Assembly (NCBI GenBank): GCA_017307755.1
Contig: JAFKGQ010000019.1
Span: 170,334-234,333, forward strand
Direction of reading: 5' to 3'
Length of the DNA stretch: 64,000 nt
DNA from: Chitinophagaceae bacterium
Lineage (GTDB): Bacteria; Bacteroidota; Bacteroidia; Chitinophagales; Chitinophagaceae
Shown here piece after piece: positions 59,840 through 64,000 of the stretch. Position 1 is the first letter of the stretch. The number at the start of each line of letters is the position of its first letter. Made by a program: the position numbers and the translations under genes. The notes beneath the pieces are model-generated. The model did not search any database and was not told the origin of the DNA. It saw nothing but the letters and a program-made list of their open reading frames with translations.

Positions 59840-60870
59840 GCTATCTTTATTGTAAGCAGGACCGAGAAGATGCCTTCCCTGGAACTGATGTCCAGGGCAT
59901 GACGGCCGTCATAGATCAGTTGCAGCCTTCGTCTGACATTCTCCAATCCGATACCGCCCCAGGTCTTTTCCTTTGGCATCATGGTTTCCTCATCTATAGA
60001 GTTCTCCACACTGAGCTCAAAGATATTGTCCTGGAAGTTGAGGTCCACTGTCACAAAGTTATCCTTCTCAGGGCAATTAGATACGTATTTAAATGCATTT
60101 TCAACAAAGGGGATCAGCAGCAGGGGGGCGATGGAAAACCGGCCGGTGGAAGGGGTGACATTATAATGGGTCCGGATCAGGTCGCCTTTGCGCAGTTTCT
60201 CCAATTGGATATAGTTCTCCAGATAGCCTATTTCTTTTTCGATGGGTATGACGTCCGCATTGCATTCATACAACTGATAACGGAGCATATCGGCGAATTT
60301 CACCAGGGTATGACCGGCAAAATCCGGATCTTTCTTTATAAGGACGTAGATGCTGTTGATGGCATTGAACAGGAAGTGCGGGTTCATCTGGGATTTGAGA
60401 AATCGCAGTTCACTGTCCGTCCTCTCCTTTTCCAGCAGGGCAGCCCTCTTGTCACTTCGTATCTTGTCCCGGATGGCCTTTACGGCCACCACCAGGAAAG
60501 AAGTGTAGAAATGTGCTACCAGGACTGATAAGAACGGCTTGACCAGTGACGTAGGTATGGGCTCATGCGTCCATTTCAGGCCAGACAGCATTAAGACAAG
60601 AGTAAGGGCGGCGCAGACTGCCAGCACCAACAAATAGAGCAATGCAAAAAGGAGATAACGCCGCCGGTTGAAATAACGGGGCATCAGCCAGTAAATGGCC
60701 AGGTAAGCGCTCCCGGCCTGTCCCAGGAGCCACGCGGAGGTATAATACACGGCTTTCCCCAGCGTATTGCCATATTGATACATGGAAAATGGGATCCAAA
60801 ATGCACAATAGGCAGACCAGAAGATGATATGCCACTTATACCTGGAAAGCAGGCGAATCATAGTCAGCAT
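59836..60870 (-). CDS. LytS-like sensor histidine kinase
   Basis: This ORF encodes about 344 residues from ATG 60870; a TTG at 60879 is less likely. Four hydrophobic segments lie in residues 10-130. A coiled coil leads to the His-kinase domain with the phospho-acceptor in QMNPHFLFNAINSIY, and an HATPase C-terminus follows (PLLLIPFVENAFKY, GIGLENVRRRL). It senses an unknown signal at the membrane and phosphorylates the LytTR regulator encoded 4 nt downstream. No extracellular sensing domain is visible. Confidence 0.9.
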   Translation of the reverse strand: MLTMIRLLSRYKWHIIFWSAYCAFWIPFSMYQYGNTLGKAVYYTSAWLLGQAGSAYLAIYWLMPRYFNRRRYLLFALLYLLVLAVCAALTLVLMLSGLKWTHEPIPTSLVKPFLSVLVAHFYTSFLVVAVKAIRDKIRSDKRAALLEKERTDSELRFLKSQMNPHFLFNAINSIYVLIKKDPDFAGHTLVKFADMLRYQLYECNADVIPIEKEIGYLENYIQLEKLRKGDLIRTHYNVTPSTGRFSIAPLLLIPFVENAFKYVSNCPEKDNFVTVDLNFQDNIFELSVENSIDEETMMPKEKTWGGIGLENVRRRLQLIYDGRHALDISSREGIFSVLLTIKIA

Positions 60871-60960
60871 TTTGCGCAAAATACCTTTTCAAGGACCATC
60901 CGGCAATAATTATACATGAAACGCCGGAATGTAAGGATCAATGTACAATTTTGCCCTGTA

Positions 60961-62364
60961 TCAGGTAAGCCCAATTTCATAGTGCAGCTCCGGTATCTCC
61001 ACATCGGTGAACCCTTTTCGGATCAGCCTGTCCTTAAAAGCCTGCTGCACATCATATTCTCCATGGACGATAAACAGCTTTTTCACCTGTCTGGGGTCCT
61101 GGGAGGATAAGAATTGGCTGAGATCTTCGTAGTCACCGTGAGCGCTCATGCTGCGGATGCTGCCTATTTCTGCGTTGACCTCATGGAGTACCCCAAAAAT
61201 ATGGACTTCCTTGGCTCCCGCCATCAGACGGCCGCCCAGGGAGTGAGGTTCGCAATAGCCCACCATCAATACGGTGTTGCGGGAGTTCTCTATATTATTG
61301 CTGATATGGTGCTTCACGCGGCCGGCATCCGCCATGCCGCTGGCTGAGATGATGACGCAGGGCTCGCTGCGGTAGTTTAGTAATTTGGACTCTGCCACTG
61401 TCTTGACGTATTTCAACCCCTTGAAGGAGAAGGGGTCATTGTCCGTCTCCAGCACCTTTTGGATAGTCTTATTGAAAAGTTGCGGATACTTCTTGACTAC
61501 TTCGGTGGCAGCGATACTGAGGGGGCTGTCCACAAAATAATCCAGCGGAGGTAACCGGTGCTCCTCTTCCAGGGTATTGAGCGCAAATAGTAACTCCTGG
61601 GTGCGGCCTACGCTAAAGGCGGGTATGATCAGCTTGCCTTTCTTTTCCAGACAGGTGCGTACGATCCATTTCAGCAACAGATCGGATGTGGTGTCGGCGG
61701 GATCGTGGAGGCTATTGCCATAAGTGGACTCGATGAGGATAAAATCGGCCTGGGGAAATTCTTCGGGGGATTTCAGGATGACGTCCCTATAACGTCCTAC
61801 GTCCCCGCTGAATGTAAGGTGTATCTCTCTGCCGTCTTCTTTTATCCGCAGACTGACGGCCGCGCTCCCAATGATGTGCCCAGCGTCGGTGAACAGGACC
61901 TGTACATTTTCGTCGATGGCATGCCAGGTATCATATTCCACGGTATTGAAGTGCTGCATAGCGTTTTTCGCGTCTTCCTCGGTATAAAGGGGTTGCAGGT
62001 ACGGGAGCCCCTCCAGGGCCCTTTTTTTATTGGTGTATTTGACCTCATCCTCCTGTATACCGGCGGAATCTTCCAGCAGGATGCCTGTCAGCTCTTTTGT
62101 AGCGGGGGTACAGAATATCCTGCCCTGAAATCCGTCCTTTACCAGCTTGGGTATAAGGCCGCTGTGATCTATATGCGCATGAGAAAGGATGAGGGTGTCG
62201 ACCTCTCCCGGGACAAAGCCCCAGTTGCGGTTAAGCTCGTCTGTCTGGGCGCCCATTCCCTGGAACATGCCGCAGTCGAGTAAATACTTTTTTCCATTCT
62301 TTAGCGTGAGCAGGTGCTTGGATCCTGTGACGACACGGGCGGCGCCGTGAAAAGCAATCTTCAT
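60961..62364 (-). CDS. MBL-fold beta-CASP RNA-specificity metallo-hydrolase
   Basis: The 467-residue protein starts MKIAFHGAARVVTGSKH. Zinc motifs are SHAHIDHSGLIPKL and, later, GYCEPHSLGG. A beta-CASP region follows and the C-terminus has the RMMBL motif SAHGDYEDLSQFL with HGEYDVQQAF. This group includes RNA endonucleases related to CPSF73. It is a single minus-strand gene with no close partner and no operator of the types described in this window. The exact RNA target is unknown. Confidence 0.92.
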   Translation of the reverse strand: MKIAFHGAARVVTGSKHLLTLKNGKKYLLDCGMFQGMGAQTDELNRNWGFVPGEVDTLILSHAHIDHSGLIPKLVKDGFQGRIFCTPATKELTGILLEDSAGIQEDEVKYTNKKRALEGLPYLQPLYTEEDAKNAMQHFNTVEYDTWHAIDENVQVLFTDAGHIIGSAAVSLRIKEDGREIHLTFSGDVGRYRDVILKSPEEFPQADFILIESTYGNSLHDPADTTSDLLLKWIVRTCLEKKGKLIIPAFSVGRTQELLFALNTLEEEHRLPPLDYFVDSPLSIAATEVVKKYPQLFNKTIQKVLETDNDPFSFKGLKYVKTVAESKLLNYRSEPCVIISASGMADAGRVKHHISNNIENSRNTVLMVGYCEPHSLGGRLMAGAKEVHIFGVLHEVNAEIGSIRSMSAHGDYEDLSQFLSSQDPRQVKKLFIVHGEYDVQQAFKDRLIRKGFTDVEIPELHYEIGLT

Positions 62365-62626
62365 ATGTATTGTTTATCGTGGGATTGAAGGTAAAGATTT
62401 ATTTATAAATCGTTCATTTCTTTACTAACATTTCATATAGGGCCCCTCGCCATAAACATGAATATACTGGGCTTATACATTCTCTATTCCCATATATCAA
62501 AAATGGTAGTTTATCCGATCGCTGCTGTCATTAATGACTGATATAAAATTCGGTACTTTGCTTTCTCGGTTATAGTACATAGTTACCCTTATTTTTCCGA
62601 CACACCCGTAAACCAAACCAATACAT
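62365..62626. other. Intergenic region before the adhesin-like gene
   Basis: This is 262 bp between divergent starts. A possible -7-like element TACTTTG (62554-62560) would give a leader of about 60 nt to 62627. I see no TGA-N6-TCA pair, no CAAnCGnTTG palindrome and no strong hairpin. A 27-codon ORF (62458-62541) has no supporting signals. Confidence 0.3.
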
Positions 62627-64000
62627 ATGAATGTATCGTTACTTCGAAAAAGGTATAGTATTTATATTATACTTTTTATTCTGTTATCATCTCTGATAGG
62701 GAAACAACTTTTCGCGTCGCCGGGAGATGGGACTACTCCCCGCAAAGTCGGCAACCGTCTGTATTTCACGCCGGCCTGTCCGATCATTGCGCAGACCTTT
62801 AATAACGCTGCCGATGTAAATGGAGCTAAATCGGACCCCAGTTCCACGGGGTGGTACCTGGATACTACCAGGGTGCCGAGAGCTACTTATTTTGCCATAA
62901 AATCCCACCGTATCAAAGCCCAAACTTTGGGTGGGGAAGGGGTTTGGTACTCCCAGGTCTTTTCCATAGCGGGATACACCGGCGTACAGTTTGACGTAAA
63001 GATCTCCAACGAGGGACCCAAGACCAGTTCGGAATATGTGAAGGTCTATCATAAGTTGGATGGAGGGCCTGAAATACTGGACACTGCCATGTATGGGAAT
63101 ATGGGCACGCCGTTGGTTACTTCTCGTCCAATGACGGGCAGTACCATTCAAATCATCGTCCGGATCTATGACACTACCGCCGGGAACTCTGAATATTATA
63201 TCGAGCAGTACGATGTCTTTAAGGAGAAGGGCCCCTGTACAGTGTCAGGCATCTCTGTCAGTGCATCGGCCACGAATTCGGGGGTAGTGAACTGTACCAA
63301 TACTTCGACGACCCTAACGGCGAGTACGACGGCTTCCGGCACTACTACTTATAGTTGGTCAGGGCCCAATAGTTTTTCTGCTACGGGCTCCAGTGTAACG
63401 GTAAGTACAGCCGGAACCTATACGGTGACGGGGACCAATTCTGCCGGTACGGGGACTGCCAATGTAACGGTCTCCTCCAATACGACGGCACCTGGCAGCG
63501 TTACAGCTACAGCTTCTGGTGGATTGACCTGTTCTGCCTCCAGTGTCACACTTACGGGTGCGTCCTCCACTTCGGGAGTCAGCTTCACCTGGACAGGGCC
63601 TGGTGGGTATACTGCATCGGGAGCTACGGCCACGGCAACTGTCGCGGGAACCTATACGGTGGCTGCTACAGATCCCACCAACGGGTGTACAGCTTCGGGT
63701 GCTACCACGGTGGCATCGAATACCACAGCTCCGCAAGGAGTTACAGCGACTGCTGCGGGTCCGTTGACCTGTACTACTACCAGCGTCACGCTTACAGGCA
63801 CCTCCACCACCTCGGGCGCTACTTTCGCCTGGACCGGGCCTAACAGTTTCACGGCTACAGGCGCCACCGCTACAGCCACTGCTCCGGGAACTTATACCGT
63901 AACAGCTACCAATCCTACCACGGGATGTACGGCGACGGCCTCCACGACGGTGGCGCAGACTACGACCGCACCAGCTGGGGTTACAGCCTCGGCTTCCGGT
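62627..64000 (+). CDS. Large secreted repeat protein (3' end outside window)
   Basis: ATG 62627 opens a frame of 458 codons that runs to the window edge, with no stop. A signal segment (YSIYIILFILLSSLIGKQL) is followed by a unique domain of about 180 residues (PVSS-rich, with FAIKSHRIKAQTLGGEG) and then Thr/Ser/Gly-rich Ig-like or PKD-like repeats with a 240-bp period. Repeats carry conserved GTYTVT, TWTGP and paired cysteines (LTC...GCTA). It is probably a gliding- or adhesion-type outer-surface protein. The C-terminal sorting domain would be off the window. Confidence 0.85.
   Translation, partial: MNVSLLRKRYSIYIILFILLSSLIGKQLFASPGDGTTPRKVGNRLYFTPACPIIAQTFNNAADVNGAKSDPSSTGWYLDTTRVPRATYFAIKSHRIKAQTLGGEGVWYSQVFSIAGYTGVQFDVKISNEGPKTSSEYVKVYHKLDGGPEILDTAMYGNMGTPLVTSRPMTGSTIQIIVRIYDTTAGNSEYYIEQYDVFKEKGPCTVSGISVSASATNSGVVNCTNTSTTLTASTTASGTTTYSWSGPNSFSATGSSVTVSTAGTYTVTGTNSAGTGTANVTVSSNTTAPGSVTATASGGLTCSASSVTLTGASSTSGVSFTWTGPGGYTASGATATATVAGTYTVAATDPTNGCTASGATTVASNTTAPQGVTATAAGPLTCTTTSVTLTGTSTTSGATFAWTGPNSFTATGATATATAPGTYTVTATNPTTGCTATASTTVAQTTTAPAGVTASASG
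63485..64000 (+). repeat. 240-bp tandem repeats in the secreted protein
   Basis: Units begin at about 63485, 63725 and 63965 with Thr-Ala-Pro (ACG/ACA/ACC GCA/GCT CC), giving an exact 240-bp, 80-residue period; the last is cut by the window end. A more divergent unit lies at about 63249-63483. Each full unit has two cysteines about 46 residues apart. High similarity between units points to recent duplication. Confidence 0.85.

Noticed and set aside
62458..62541. 27-codon ORF before the adhesin-like gene as a leader peptide
   Set aside because: It lies upstream of the likely -7 element, with no hairpin or amino-acid bias.
63485..64000. Regular repeats as a possible CRISPR array
   Set aside because: The period is 240 bp, the frame is open throughout and the units encode protein domains.

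Overview
The window looks like chromosome of a Bacteroidota member close to Chitinophaga (Chitinophagaceae). The evidence is a SusC/SusD pair, a fused CcoNO cbb3 oxidase, TAnnTTTG-type -7 promoter elements, a Bacteroidota-style GlmM and many FtsX-like permease/LytTR-type genes. GC is moderate and coding density high. I saw no tRNA, rRNA, IS element, CRISPR array or prophage.

Positions 1 to about 35.4 kb form a coherent low-oxygen/dormancy island. It holds an APH-like kinase plus AAA kinase, a site-2 protease with CBS domains, four tandem-domain universal stress proteins, a cation P-type ATPase, a baeRF-family protein, Hsp20, a PfkB sugar kinase, a YqjE-like membrane protein, PEP synthase, an L,D-transpeptidase, two zinc alcohol dehydrogenases, a PAS histidine kinase, two receiver-CRP fusion regulators, a complete cbb3 oxidase locus (ccoI-ccoS-ccoNO-ccoP-ccoG-ccoH-safE), and a YceI/porin/CoA-transferase/ADH operon. 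The gene families recall the Mycobacterium tuberculosis DosR dormancy regulon, but the regulators belong to a different family.

The main discovery is regulatory. Every transcription-unit head that I can assign in this island is preceded by a tandem operator, TGA-N6-TCA twice, with the copies always exactly 22 bp apart. I find nine such pairs (18 sites: 13 perfect, 3 with one mismatch, 2 with two). A TAnnTTTG-like -7 element lies 33-34 bp from the centre of the proximal site in at least 12 of 13 promoters, the geometry of class II CRP/FNR activation. In divergent gene pairs one operator pair serves both promoters symmetrically. Both receiver-CRP regulators carry the E-x3-R recognition-helix signature expected for TGA half-sites, both lie downstream of such operators, and the PAS kinase may be co-transcribed from another.

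From 35.4 to 47.5 kb lies a sulfate-ester scavenging locus: a leader with an inverted repeat over the -33 element, a 32-residue leader ORF ending in four cysteine codons, a second 17-residue leader ORF and a strong hairpin. These precede SusC, SusD, an arylsulfatase fused to a PstS-like binding domain, a second arylsulfatase, a 37-residue membrane peptide, a sterol desaturase-family protein and an exported formylglycine-generating enzyme. From 47.5 to 56.6 kb there is a zinc metalloprotease and an N-acetylglucosamine-use cluster (nagX-like, nagP-like, glmM, galM, GH20), with a shared CAAnCGnTTG palindrome before three transcription units. The rest holds an FtsX-type permease, a LytTR/LytS-like two-component pair, a beta-CASP metallo-hydrolase and the start of a large repeat-containing secreted protein that runs off the window.
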